Below are positions 44,689-53,276 of a DNA stretch of 62,343 nucleotides, one piece after another. This DNA comes from Verrucomicrobiota bacterium. Its GTDB lineage: Bacteria > Verrucomicrobiota > Verrucomicrobiia > Opitutales > Opitutaceae. Numbering within the stretch: the first letter of the stretch is position 1; each line of letters starts with the position of its first letter. Location: the NCBI GenBank assembly GCA_018239845.1, contig JAFEGO010000103.1, forward strand, positions 1 to 62,343. The letters run 5' to 3'. The notes beneath the pieces were generated by a model. The model saw nothing but the letters and a program-made list of their open reading frames with translations. It was not told the DNA's origin and searched no databases. The position numbers were made by a program, and so were the translations under genes.

Positions 44689-44975
44689 CCCTGCAGGGTC
44701 TTCGGTGGCTTCTCGGCCGCCGGCGTGGCCTCGATGTCGATGGCGTCAACGCGCCGGAGCGGGCGGGTGCGGGGCGCGGTGGCGGCGGACGGCGGCGGCC
44801 CGCGGCGGACCTGAAATTTGACGTTAAAGAACGGTTTGCCGGTGATGAGGCGCTGCACGGCGAGAATCAGCAGGGCCACGGCGCCGACGGTGACCACGAC
44901 GACGAAGCCCGTGGCCAGGCCCGCGATGATCAGGAGCCCGACGAGGGAGGCGAGGAGGGCTTTGAGGGGGCGCAT
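44685..44975 (-). CDS. Small membrane protein of unknown function
   Basis: 96 residues. A single strongly hydrophobic region spans about 6-42 (LLASLVGLLIIAGLATGFVVVVTVGAV and on), long enough for one long or two short helices. A basic, Pro/Arg-rich cytoplasmic-looking tail follows (RRGPPPSAATAPRTRPLRR). No family recognised. Its 3' end overlaps the xdh stop by four bases, convergent. Codon use looks like that of its neighbours, and the membrane segment is too regular to be a chance frame. Confidence 0.6.
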   Translation of the reverse strand: MRPLKALLASLVGLLIIAGLATGFVVVVTVGAVALLILAVQRLITGKPFFNVKFQVRRGPPPSAATAPRTRPLRRVDAIDIEATPAAEKPPKTLQG

Positions 44976-45047
44976 GACGGGACAAATGAGGCGCAGGAGC
45001 GGGCGGGGCGCAAGCGGACACGGGCGAAACGGAAACGCCGTCGGTTT

Positions 45048-45851
45048 TTATAACTTCGCGAGACGGTCGCGCTCGGTGAGGAGCTGGGCGGCGATGCTGA
45101 GGGCGATCTCGTGCGGGTGGTTGGTGCCGAAATCGAGGCCGACAGGACAGTGGAATTGCTGCGCGCGGACCTCGCTGAGACCGCCGGCGATGAGTTCGCG
45201 GCGGAGGACGATGGCCTTGGCGGCGCTGCCGATGACGCCGACGAAGGGGAAATTCCGCTCGCCCAGGGCACGCTGCAGGACGGGGCGGTCGCTGGCGTGG
45301 CCCTTGGTCAGGCAGAGCAGAAACGCGTGGTCAGGCATCGTGGGGACGAGCGCGGCGGGCTCATCGGCCTGGAGGTAGGTGACGTGCGGGGCGCGCGGGA
45401 GACGGTCGAGCCAGTCGCGGCGCGGGTCGCAAATCGTGAGTTCGCAATCGAGGGGGGCGAGGACGGGGACGAGGGCCTGAACGACATGGCCGGCGCCGAA
45501 GATCCAGATGGGCCACGCGGCGCGCGCACCGGCGCCGGCGTGGGGCTCGAAGTAGAGTTTGACCGAGCCGCCGCAGGTCATGCCGACGTCGGTGCGGAGG
45601 GTCCAGCTGACGAATTGGGGTGCGACGGCGCGATTGTTGAGCATCTCCTGCGCGAGGGCGATGGCCTTGGCCTCGATCTTGCCGCCGCCGACGGTGCCGG
45701 AGTGGAGGCCGGTGGCGATCACGAGCATCTTGGCGCCGGCATCCTGCGGCGTGCTGCCGAGGGTCTCGACGAGGGTCACGAGCACGAAAGAGGTCCGGCT
45801 CCGTGCGAGTTGGACGAGCTGCTCGTAGGGACTCGTCGCGTCGCTGCTCAC
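45048..45851 (-). CDS. xdhC: XdhC/CoxI-family molybdenum-cofactor maturation protein
   Basis: 267 residues, GTG start. N-terminal XdhC_CoxI domain: VLVTLVETLGSTPQDAGAKMLV and GTVGGGKIEAKAI, with a Cys in DVGMTCGGSVKLYFE. A Rossmann domain follows (IWIFGAGHVVQALVPVL) and then GVIGSAAKAIVLRREL and HCPVGLDFGTNHPHEIALSI. XdhC binds Mo cofactor, promotes its sulfuration and inserts it into xanthine dehydrogenase. The GTG overlaps the DUF1080 stop (GTGA), so it is coupled to that gene rather than to xdh. The frame stays open far upstream, but that part is only a shadow of the DUF1080 gene. Confidence 0.9.
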   Translation of the reverse strand: MSSDATSPYEQLVQLARSRTSFVLVTLVETLGSTPQDAGAKMLVIATGLHSGTVGGGKIEAKAIALAQEMLNNRAVAPQFVSWTLRTDVGMTCGGSVKLYFEPHAGAGARAAWPIWIFGAGHVVQALVPVLAPLDCELTICDPRRDWLDRLPRAPHVTYLQADEPAALVPTMPDHAFLLCLTKGHASDRPVLQRALGERNFPFVGVIGSAAKAIVLRRELIAGGLSEVRAQQFHCPVGLDFGTNHPHEIALSIAAQLLTERDRLAKL

Positions 45852-46462
45852 AGCGCGGTGAGGGTCAGGTGGCGGAGCTCGTAGGGGACGCCCTCGAATT
45901 GGAAGCCGATGTGGCCGGCGGCGACGGAGCAACTCGTGATGCGGTTTTGCACGACGCCGTTGACGGTGACCTCGACGGTATCGCCGCGGCAGACGACGTC
46001 GCAGGTGTTCCACTCGCCGGCGGGCTTCTCGCTGTCGGGCGCGATGTGCGGACGGGCAGGGACCTTGAGGCCGGGGGCGAGGGGCTCGCCAAAGCTGATG
46101 CCGGCCATGGGCAGCAGGTCGCCGACGTACTTGTGCTTGGTCTGCACCTGGAGGCTCAAAGGCCAGACCCGGTCCTTGGGACCGGAGGCGATGTGGAGCA
46201 AAATGCCGCCATTGCCCGGCGAACCGGGCCAGCGCCACTCGACGTGGAGACGGTAGTTGGCGTGCGTCGCGGTGGTCTGGAGGTAGCCGGAGGGCTTGCC
46301 ATCGAGAAGCAGCACGCCGTTGGGACGCACGTGGCAGGCGCTGGCGGCGGTGGCCGCGGGCGTGGTGATCAGTTCCCAGCCGGCGAGGTCGCGGCCGTTG
46401 AAGAGATCCTCGGCGCGCAGGCCGGAGACCAGGACAAGGGCGGCGAGGAGCAACTTGCGCAT
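45848..46462 (-). CDS. Secreted DUF1080 (3-keto-disaccharide hydrolase) protein
   Basis: 204 residues with a clear signal peptide (LLLAALVLVSGLRAEDLFNG). The mature protein opens with the family signature DLFNGRDLAGWE and contains FHVEWRWPGSPGNGGILLH-like features (here LHVEWRWPGSPGNGGILLH) and GEWNTCDVVCRGDTVEVTVNG. DUF1080 domains are concanavalin-like sandwiches abundant in Verrucomicrobia and Planctomycetes, and some hydrolyse 3-keto-glycosides. It is three bases downstream of ispH and overlaps xdhC (GTGA), an odd set of partners. Periplasmic or extracellular. Confidence 0.88.
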   Translation of the reverse strand: MRKLLLAALVLVSGLRAEDLFNGRDLAGWELITTPAATAASACHVRPNGVLLLDGKPSGYLQTTATHANYRLHVEWRWPGSPGNGGILLHIASGPKDRVWPLSLQVQTKHKYVGDLLPMAGISFGEPLAPGLKVPARPHIAPDSEKPAGEWNTCDVVCRGDTVEVTVNGVVQNRITSCSVAAGHIGFQFEGVPYELRHLTLTAL

Positions 46463-46465
46463 GGC

Positions 46466-47335
46466 TCAGAGGGCCTCGAGCTTGGCGCAAACCTCGCTGA
46501 TGAGGAACTCGGGCGTGGAGGCGCCGGCGGTGACGCCGACCACGGAGAATTTTTTCATCTCCTCGGGCACGAGCTCGGCGGCGGTCTCGACGTGGAACGT
46601 GGGGAGGTTCTGCAGGCGGGCGAGAGAGGCGAGCTTGACTGTATTGGCCGAGTGGTGACCACCGATGACGACCATGGCCTGCGCGCCCTGCTGGGCGAGG
46701 GAGACGACGTCGGTCTGGCGGTCCTTGGTGGCCTGGCAGATGGTGTCGAAGACGAGGACCTCGGCGAACTTCGTGCGCGCGTAGGCGGAAAGCTCGGCGA
46801 ACTCGTGCATGAACATCGTGGACTGCGAGACCATGCACACGCGGTTGAGTGCGGGCAGGGCGTCGATGTCGGCCTTGGTGGTGATGCAGTAGCCGCGGCC
46901 CTCGGTGTAGCCCATCAGGCCGATGGTCTCGGGGTGGTTTTTGTCGCCGAAAATGATCGTGGCGTAGCCCTTCTTGGCGTGGAGGCGGATCTTGCCGGCG
47001 ATGATGCCGACGTCGGGGCAGGTGGCGTCCTTGAACTCCATGCCGAGCTGCTTCAGGTAGGTGCGGCGCTCGGGGGAAATGCCATGGGCGCGGACGACCA
47101 TCACGGGATTTTCGCCGGCGGCGACAGGGGCGACGGCGATGTCGGCCTTGCTCTGGTAGTCGCCGACCTCGCGGATGCCCTCCTTGGAGAGGACGTCCAT
47201 CATCTGGCGGTTATGGATGAGCGGCCCGTCGGTGTAGACGGGATGGCGGCCCTGATGGGCATAGTCGCGGGCGATGTCGATGGCCCGCTCGACCCCCCAG
47301 CAAAATCCGGCGCTCTTGGCGCGAAGCACTTTCAT
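46466..47335 (-). CDS. ispH: 4-hydroxy-3-methylbut-2-enyl diphosphate reductase
   Basis: 289 residues. The three Fe-S Cys are in KSAGFCWGVERAI, KDATCPDVG and FDTICQATKDRQ; the catalytic TE-type region and AMVVIGGHHSANTVKLASL, then VGVTAGASTPEFLI, complete the family pattern. It makes IPP and DMAPP from HMBPP, the last step of the MEP pathway, in the cytoplasm. The enzyme needs a [4Fe-4S] cluster. It heads a minus-strand transcript with the DUF1080 gene and xdhC, and is divergent from metG with 109 bases between starts. Confidence 0.96.
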   Translation of the reverse strand: MKVLRAKSAGFCWGVERAIDIARDYAHQGRHPVYTDGPLIHNRQMMDVLSKEGIREVGDYQSKADIAVAPVAAGENPVMVVRAHGISPERRTYLKQLGMEFKDATCPDVGIIAGKIRLHAKKGYATIIFGDKNHPETIGLMGYTEGRGYCITTKADIDALPALNRVCMVSQSTMFMHEFAELSAYARTKFAEVLVFDTICQATKDRQTDVVSLAQQGAQAMVVIGGHHSANTVKLASLARLQNLPTFHVETAAELVPEEMKKFSVVGVTAGASTPEFLISEVCAKLEAL

Positions 47336-47444
47336 GCCGCAAACAATGCGGCGGGAAAGGGAGGCGTCAAATGCGGAGGCGGGGAGGGTCCGTCAAAACT
47401 TTCGACATTTGGCGCGGGGTCGGTTTTAGTGACCAACCATTGTC

Positions 47445-48989
47445 ATGAAGTCATTCTACATCACCACCGCGATCGATTACGTGAACGGTTCGCCGCACCT
47501 GGGCCATGCCTATGAAAAGGTGCTGACGGACGTCATTGCCCGGTACCGGCGGATGATGGGGGACAAGGTGCATTTCCTCACCGGCGTGGACGAGCACGGG
47601 CAGAAGGTGCAGGCCAGCGCGCGCAAGGAAGGTATCGCGCCGCAGGCGTACACCGACCGGGTGAGCCAGCTCTTCCGCGACCTGCTGCCTAAGCTCAACA
47701 TCTCCAACGACGACTTCATCCGCACCACCGAGGAGCGGCACAAGAAGGTCGTTCGGCAGGTGCTGCAGCAGCTCTTCGACAAGGGCGAGATCTACAAGGC
47801 CGAGTACCAGGGCTTTTACTCCACGCGCCAGGAGCAGTTTTTGCAGGAGAAGGACCGCCTGCCCGACGGCTCGTGGCCGGAGATCTTTGGCGAAGTCACC
47901 GAGATCACGGAGTCGAACTACTTCTTCAAGCTCCGCGGCTACCAGGAGTGGCTCGTGGAGTTCCTCACGCAGAACCCGAACTTCATCTTCCCGGCGTACC
48001 GGCAGAAGCAGGTGCTGGAGTTTTTGAAGGAGCCGTTGAACGACCTCTGCATCTCGCGCCCGCGCGAGCGGCTGGAGTGGGGCATCCCGCTGCCGTTTGA
48101 CGAGCAGTACGTGACGTACGTGTGGTTCGACGCGCTGATCAACTACTACTCGGCCGTGGCCGACCTGCCGGGCGTCTGGCCGGCGACCTGGCACGTCATC
48201 GGCAAGGACATCCTCGTGCCGCCGCACGCGGTGTACTGGCCGATCATGCTGAAGGCCGCGGGTCTCGCGCTGCCGCAGGGCATCATCGCGCACGGCTGGT
48301 GGCTGACCGCCGGCGCCAAGATGTCGAAGAGCACGGGGAACGCCCTCAACCCGCTCGACCTCGTGAGCGAGTTCGGCACGGACGCGTTCCGGTACTTCCT
48401 GATCCGCGAAATGAACGTGGGGCAGGACAGCGACTTCACGCGCGAGCAGTTCCTCGTGCGCTACAACAGCGAACTCGCCAACAACCTCGGCAATCTCGTG
48501 AACCGCACGCTGAACATGACGACGCGCTTTGCCGCGGGCGTGGTGCCGGCGGCGGAGGTCACGGAGGAGCCCGAGGCGCAGCTGCACGCGCTGTGGACGA
48601 AGACCCGCGACGAATTTATCCCGCTGTGCGAGGGCTTCCAGTTCCACACGGCGCTGGAGCGCGCGATGCAGTTCATCACCGCGACCAACGCCTACATCGA
48701 GACCCGCGCGCCGTGGAAGCTCGGCAAGTCGGCGGAGCCGAAGGACCAGGCCCTGCTGCGCACCGTGCTCGCCACGATCGCGGAGGCGCTGCGCCTCGGC
48801 GTGGCGCTGATCCAGCACGTGGTGCCGACGACCACGGAGAAGATCAACGGCGTGCTTGGCTACACGCCGGGCCCGGTCTGGCGCGACGAGCTCAACTGGG
48901 GCGGCCGGCTCACCGGCGCAAAGGTGGCGGGGGCGCTCGTGCTCTTCCCGCGGCCGGCGCCGCCGGAGAAGACGCCCGCCAAGGCGTAA
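47445..48989 (+). CDS. metG: Methionyl-tRNA synthetase
   Basis: 514 residues, the short form without the C-terminal dimerisation domain. The class I motifs are SPHLGHAY (HIGH-like) at about 13-20 and KMSKSTGNAL at about 290. The connective region reads FYSTRQEQFLQEKDRL and lacks the Cys pairs of zinc-binding MetRS, so it is of the zinc-free type. The anticodon domain follows, with a NNLGNLVNRT segment typical of the enzyme. It charges tRNA-Met. The gene begins the metG-menF-menD series (24-base gap to menF). Confidence 0.96.
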   Translation: MKSFYITTAIDYVNGSPHLGHAYEKVLTDVIARYRRMMGDKVHFLTGVDEHGQKVQASARKEGIAPQAYTDRVSQLFRDLLPKLNISNDDFIRTTEERHKKVVRQVLQQLFDKGEIYKAEYQGFYSTRQEQFLQEKDRLPDGSWPEIFGEVTEITESNYFFKLRGYQEWLVEFLTQNPNFIFPAYRQKQVLEFLKEPLNDLCISRPRERLEWGIPLPFDEQYVTYVWFDALINYYSAVADLPGVWPATWHVIGKDILVPPHAVYWPIMLKAAGLALPQGIIAHGWWLTAGAKMSKSTGNALNPLDLVSEFGTDAFRYFLIREMNVGQDSDFTREQFLVRYNSELANNLGNLVNRTLNMTTRFAAGVVPAAEVTEEPEAQLHALWTKTRDEFIPLCEGFQFHTALERAMQFITATNAYIETRAPWKLGKSAEPKDQALLRTVLATIAEALRLGVALIQHVVPTTTEKINGVLGYTPGPVWRDELNWGGRLTGAKVAGALVLFPRPAPPEKTPAKA

Positions 48990-49013
48990 GACCCGCGCGG
49001 TGGGTTTCATCGC

Positions 49014-50432
49014 ATGACGATCCTCCCGCTGCATCCGGCCCAAAACGCGTCGCCGGACGCGTTGCAGGCCTTCCTCGCGCAATGCCGCGCGGCGGCGGAG
49101 CGCGCGGGGCGGCCCAAGCTCGTGAGCATCTCCCTCGCGGTGGATGCGCTCGATCCGCTGGCGGTGCTGGAGTCGATCTTCGAGCCGACGGAACCGCATT
49201 TTTACGCGGAGCGCCCCGACATCGCGACGGCGATCGCGGGCGCGGAGACGGCCGTGGGCTTTGAGGCGCACGGCAAGGAGCGCTTCGCGGCGGTGCAACG
49301 CTGGGTCGATGAGACGCTGGAGCACACCATCGCGGTCGGCGATGTGAACGCGCCGCTAGGCGGGCCGCACTTTTTTACGGGCTTCACCTTTCTCGACGAA
49401 GCGGAGGCGGGCGAACCGTTCCCGGCGGCGCGCGTGTGGGTGCCGCGGTGGCAGATCGCGCGCGCGGGAGCCGTCACGACGGCCGTGGCCAACCTGCTCG
49501 TGGAGCCCGGCGCGGACCTCGCGCCGCTGACGGAGCGGGTCTGGCGCGCGCACGGGAAATTCCGCGGCTTCGGCTATCAGACGGGTGGCACCGAGGAGGT
49601 GGAGATACGTCCGCCGGAATTCACGAAACGCGAGGCCGGCGACTACCGGGCGGCGGTGGCGCGGGCCCTGGAGCGGATCAAGGCGGGCGAGTTCAGCAAG
49701 ATCGTGCTGGCGCGCGCGCAGGATTTTTCCGCGGACCGGCCGCTGCACCCGCTGCGGGTGCTGAACGGCCTGCGGCAAAAGTTTCCCGACTGCTATGCCT
49801 TCTCGATGGCGAACGGGCGGGGGCAGAGCTTCATCGGGGCGAGCCCCGAGCAGCTGGTGCGCGTGAGCAAAGGCGTGCTGGAGACAGCGGCGCTCGCGGG
49901 GACGACCCGGCGCGGCGCGGGCGCGAGCGAGGATGCGGCGCTCGCGGCGGCGCTGCTGGCGTCGGACAAGGACCGGCGGGAACACCAGTTCGTGCTCGAA
50001 TCGATCACGGGGCGGCTGGCGCAGCTGGGGCTCGCGCCGAAGTTTCCGGCGCGGCCGGAGATCCGGCGGCTGGCCAATGTGCAGCACCTGCAGACGGCGG
50101 TGAGCGCGGAACTGCCGGCGAACGTGCGGCTGCTGGACGCGCTCGCGCAGCTGTATCCGACCCCCGCGGTGGGCGGGACGCCGCAGGCCGCGGCGGTGGC
50201 GCGCATCCGTGAGCTGGAGGGCTTTCCGCGCGGGCTGTACGCCGGGGCGCTCGGCTGGATGAATGCGCGCGGCGGCGGGGAGTTTTTCGTGGGCTTGCGC
50301 TCGGCGCTGGTCGATGGCGCGACGGCCCGGGTATACGCGGGGGCGGGCATCGTCGAAGGCTCGACGCCGGAGAAGGAGTTTGCGGAAACCGAGCTGAAGT
50401 TTAAGGCCATGCTCGACGCCCTGAGATCATGA
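49014..50432 (+). CDS. menF: Isochorismate synthase
   Basis: 472 residues, a chorismate-utilising enzyme. The C-terminal ADCS/isochorismate domain has IKAGEFSKIVLARAQ, FIGASPEQLVRV, ETAALAGTTRRG, KDRREHQFVLESI, LYPTPAVGGTP and the final GAGIVEGSTPEKEFAETELKF. It isomerises chorismate to isochorismate. The 4-base overlap with menD fixes the pathway as menaquinone rather than siderophore synthesis. No entB or entE relatives are nearby. Confidence 0.94.
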   Translation: MTILPLHPAQNASPDALQAFLAQCRAAAERAGRPKLVSISLAVDALDPLAVLESIFEPTEPHFYAERPDIATAIAGAETAVGFEAHGKERFAAVQRWVDETLEHTIAVGDVNAPLGGPHFFTGFTFLDEAEAGEPFPAARVWVPRWQIARAGAVTTAVANLLVEPGADLAPLTERVWRAHGKFRGFGYQTGGTEEVEIRPPEFTKREAGDYRAAVARALERIKAGEFSKIVLARAQDFSADRPLHPLRVLNGLRQKFPDCYAFSMANGRGQSFIGASPEQLVRVSKGVLETAALAGTTRRGAGASEDAALAAALLASDKDRREHQFVLESITGRLAQLGLAPKFPARPEIRRLANVQHLQTAVSAELPANVRLLDALAQLYPTPAVGGTPQAAAVARIRELEGFPRGLYAGALGWMNARGGGEFFVGLRSALVDGATARVYAGAGIVEGSTPEKEFAETELKFKAMLDALRS

Positions 50433-52168
50433 CGACGCCCGCCACCACGCTGGATTTCCGCAATACGAACGCCCTCTGGGGCAGCGTGCTGGTGGAAACG
50501 CTCGTGCGCCTCGGCGTGCGGCAGGCGGTGATCTCACCCGGCTCGCGCTCGACCCCGCTGACCATCGCGCTGGCGCGGCACGGCGGGATCGATGCGATCC
50601 CGGTGCTGGACGAGCGCTCGGCGGCATTTTTTGCGCTGGGGCTGGCGCGGGCGCAGGGCAAACCAGTGGTGTTGCTGTGCACGAGCGGCACAGCGGGGGC
50701 GAACTACTTTCCGGCCGTCATCGAGGCACAGGAGAGCGGGGTGCCGCTGCTCGTCATCACGGCGGATCGTCCGCCCGAGATGCGCGACTGCGCGTCGGGT
50801 CAGACCATCGACCAGCAGAAGCTCTTCGGGGCGCACGTTAATTTTTACCATGAACTCGCAGTGCCGGACTCGTCGGTGGCAATGTTGGGCTACCTGCGGC
50901 AGACCGTGGCGCACGCCTGCGAGCGCACGCTGCGGCCGGTGGCGGGGCCGGTGCACCTGAACGCGCCGTTTCGCGACCCGCTGCCGCCGGTGGCGGACGA
51001 GAGCGCGCGGAAACTGGAGCCACTGGTGACGGCGGAGTTTTTTGCCCACCTTAATGCGGTGGCGCCGGGGGTGACGCAGTCGGTGATCTGGCAGCGGCCG
51101 ACGACGGCGCGCGGCCTCATCGTGGCGGGACCGGCGATCACGGACGCCCCAGCGGGCTACGTGGCCAAGGTGCGCGAGCTTTCCGCGGCGCTGGGCTGGC
51201 CGGTGCTGGCGGATGTGCTGTCGCCGGTGCGGCATCACGCGCAGCCGGGCGACGGCATCGTGGCGGGCTACGATACGATTTTACGCAACGCGACGCTGGC
51301 CAAGGAACTCACGCCGCGGACGGTGCTGTGCCTCGGCGGCTGGCCGACGAGCAAGGTGCTGCGCGCCTGGCTGGAGGCGTCGGGCGCGGAGATTCTGCTG
51401 GTGGCACCGGGCGCGGCGAACCGCGACGCCCTGCATGGCCGGACGCGTCAGATCACGGCGCCGGTGGAAGCCCTCGCCGTGGCCGGTGACCGTGCGCCGG
51501 ATACGACGTACCTGCGCCGCTGGATTGAAGTCGAGACGGCGACGCGCCGGGCGCTGGATGCGGCGGTGGAGGTTGGCGCGGCGAGGTTTGAAGGCCGCGT
51601 GACGGGCGTACTGGCGCGCAGCCTGCCGGCCGGCACGCCGGTGTTTGTCGCGAGCAGCATGCCGGTGCGCGACGCGGAATATTTCTGGCCGGCGACGGAC
51701 CGGGGGCACCGCTTCTTTTTCAACCGCGGGGCCAACGGCATCGACGGGACGCTCTCGACGGCGGTGGGCGTGGCGCACGCGGCGGGGCGGCCGGCCGTGC
51801 TGCTCACGGGCGATCTCGCGCTGCTGCACGACGCGAACGGGTTTTTGCTGCGGCCGAAGCTGCGCGGCAGCCTGACCGTGGTGCTGATCAACAACAACGG
51901 TGGCGGGATCTTCGAGCACCTGCCGGTGGCGGAGTTTGAGCCGCCGTTCGAGGAGTTCTTTGCGACCCCGCAGGACGTGGATTTTGCGAAGCTCTGCGCG
52001 GCGCACGGCGTGTTGCACACGGTGGTGCGCGACATGGCGCAGCTGGCGGAGCTAGTGGCGACGTTGCCGGCGACGGGCTTGCGCGTGCTGGAAGTACGAA
52101 CGGATCGCAAAGCCGACGCGGCGGCGCGGAAGCGGCTGTTTCGCGACGTGGCGGCGCAGATCGGGTAA
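50429..52168 (+). CDS. menD: SEPHCHC synthase, MenD
   Basis: 579 residues, a thiamine-diphosphate enzyme. The N-terminal ALWGSVLVETLVRLGVRQAVISPGSRSTPLTIAL and PVLDERSAAFFALGLARA are MenD signatures. A TPP-binding part follows with RGANGIDGTLSTAVGVA, LLTGDLALLHD and VLINNNGGGIFEHLP. It joins 2-oxoglutarate and isochorismate in the second committed step of menaquinone synthesis. ATG overlaps the menF stop (ATGA). menB is 3 kb away on the same strand but separated by three minus-strand genes. Confidence 0.96.
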   Translation: MTTPATTLDFRNTNALWGSVLVETLVRLGVRQAVISPGSRSTPLTIALARHGGIDAIPVLDERSAAFFALGLARAQGKPVVLLCTSGTAGANYFPAVIEAQESGVPLLVITADRPPEMRDCASGQTIDQQKLFGAHVNFYHELAVPDSSVAMLGYLRQTVAHACERTLRPVAGPVHLNAPFRDPLPPVADESARKLEPLVTAEFFAHLNAVAPGVTQSVIWQRPTTARGLIVAGPAITDAPAGYVAKVRELSAALGWPVLADVLSPVRHHAQPGDGIVAGYDTILRNATLAKELTPRTVLCLGGWPTSKVLRAWLEASGAEILLVAPGAANRDALHGRTRQITAPVEALAVAGDRAPDTTYLRRWIEVETATRRALDAAVEVGAARFEGRVTGVLARSLPAGTPVFVASSMPVRDAEYFWPATDRGHRFFFNRGANGIDGTLSTAVGVAHAAGRPAVLLTGDLALLHDANGFLLRPKLRGSLTVVLINNNGGGIFEHLPVAEFEPPFEEFFATPQDVDFAKLCAAHGVLHTVVRDMAQLAELVATLPATGLRVLEVRTDRKADAAARKRLFRDVAAQIG

Positions 52169-52218
52169 TTTTACAGGAGATAACAGAGGAAACGGAGAGA
52201 AGAAGCCCCTGGCCTGCG

Positions 52219-52797
52219 CTAATCCGCGGCTTCCTCAGAGGCCTGGCGCAATAAAGTGATTTCCTTGGAGATGATATTTACGGAGAAAAAATAAGTGAAG
52301 GCATGCCCTTGTGCTTCATCGGTATGGCCGAACACTCGAATCTGAAGACGATCTGCCGCGTCCCATTGCATAGCTTCCCAGTAAATGTGCCCGTCCAATT
52401 CCTCTTTTGACAGGGGGTGCGATAGGCCTGGGATTTCGAGGAGCTGCACGGTGTGAGTCGGGACATCGACGATATAAATTTCCGAAAGATTACTGCCCGA
52501 CCAATCGGTGAGGGCGATCCGCCGGCTGTCTTTGCTCCAGAGTACATCGCAATTGCGGCCGCTCGCATAGATGAAGACCGGTTCGGTTGCGCCGAGCGGA
52601 CCAAGGAACAGACGGTGTAGCCAGCCGCCATCGCCTTGTTGGGTGCTGCGACAACGGACCTCCCATTTACAGTTAGGCGAAACGCAGGCTTTCTCACTGG
52701 GGAAGTTCATGCCTGCCGCCCATGCCGGGGGGACGACCAGAAGCCCCGCGATCACCAACAGCAGCCATGGCCGATGTGAGAAGCTTTTTGCAAGCAT
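52219..52797 (-). CDS. Secreted protein of unknown function, low-GC
   Basis: 192 residues with a signal peptide (WLLLVIAGLLVVPPAWAAG). Four Cys in the first third (EKACVSPNCKWEVRCRS, GRNCDVLW) could form disulfides. The middle contains VLWSKDSRRIALTDWSGSNLSEIYIVD, a blade-like pattern seen in TolB/PD40 beta-propellers, but it is too short for a full propeller. No family recognised. The gene is visibly richer in A/T than its neighbours, which hints at recent acquisition. I chose the ATG at 52797; a TTG lies five codons upstream. Confidence 0.65.
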   Translation of the reverse strand: MLAKSFSHRPWLLLVIAGLLVVPPAWAAGMNFPSEKACVSPNCKWEVRCRSTQQGDGGWLHRLFLGPLGATEPVFIYASGRNCDVLWSKDSRRIALTDWSGSNLSEIYIVDVPTHTVQLLEIPGLSHPLSKEELDGHIYWEAMQWDAADRLQIRVFGHTDEAQGHAFTYFFSVNIISKEITLLRQASEEAAD

Positions 52798-52833
52798 GGC
52801 GAAGTCGGCCAATAAACGGGCGTAAGCGCCGCC

Positions 52834-53274
52834 TCAGCAGCCGCAGTTGCCGCGTTGAAGGACGACGAGGTCCTCGCGGGCGGCCCAGCCCTCGCGGAGC
52901 CAGAAGGCGCGGCCGGCGGCGTTGTCGGCGTAGAGGAAGATGTTGCACTTCAGGATATCCTGCGCGCGGAGACGGGCAAGGCACTCCGTGACGAGGCGGC
53001 GGCCGATGCCCTGGCCGCGGTACGGGCGGCTGACGGCGAGGTGGTGTAGGTAGCCGCGGCGTCCGTCGTGGCCGCAGAGGACGGCGCCGACGATCTCAGC
53101 GTCGGGATTGGTGGCGACGAGGCTCAGGCCGGGGTTGCGCTGCAGGAAGCCGGCGATCGCCTCCAAGGTGTCGGATTCATTGAGGCCGACGCCTTCGGAT
53201 TGTTCCCAGAGGGCTCGGACAGCAGGGTAGTCGGCAAGGCCCAGATCGTGGAGCGTGATCGGGACGGGCGCCAT
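52834..53274 (-). CDS. GNAT-family N-acetyltransferase
   Basis: 146 residues. The acetyl-CoA-binding motif A is HHLAVSRPYRGQGIGRRLVTECL (in two parts: LAVSRPYRGQGIG then RRLV). Motif B follows as IFLYADNAAGRAFWLREGWAAR. The start LGLADYPAVRALWEQSEGVGLNESDT matches the YpeA-like branch. It acetylates an unknown small molecule or protein N-terminus. It ends in Cys-Gly-Cys. The start ATG lies three bases after the kup stop, so it is probably translated from the kup message. Confidence 0.87.
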   Translation of the reverse strand: MAPVPITLHDLGLADYPAVRALWEQSEGVGLNESDTLEAIAGFLQRNPGLSLVATNPDAEIVGAVLCGHDGRRGYLHHLAVSRPYRGQGIGRRLVTECLARLRAQDILKCNIFLYADNAAGRAFWLREGWAAREDLVVLQRGNCGC

Positions 53275-53276
53275 GG

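Noticed and set aside
45852..46838. A long N-terminal extension of XdhC.
   Set aside because: It is the off-frame shadow of the DUF1080 and ispH genes. The GTG at 45851 overlaps the DUF1080 stop and begins the XdhC domain.
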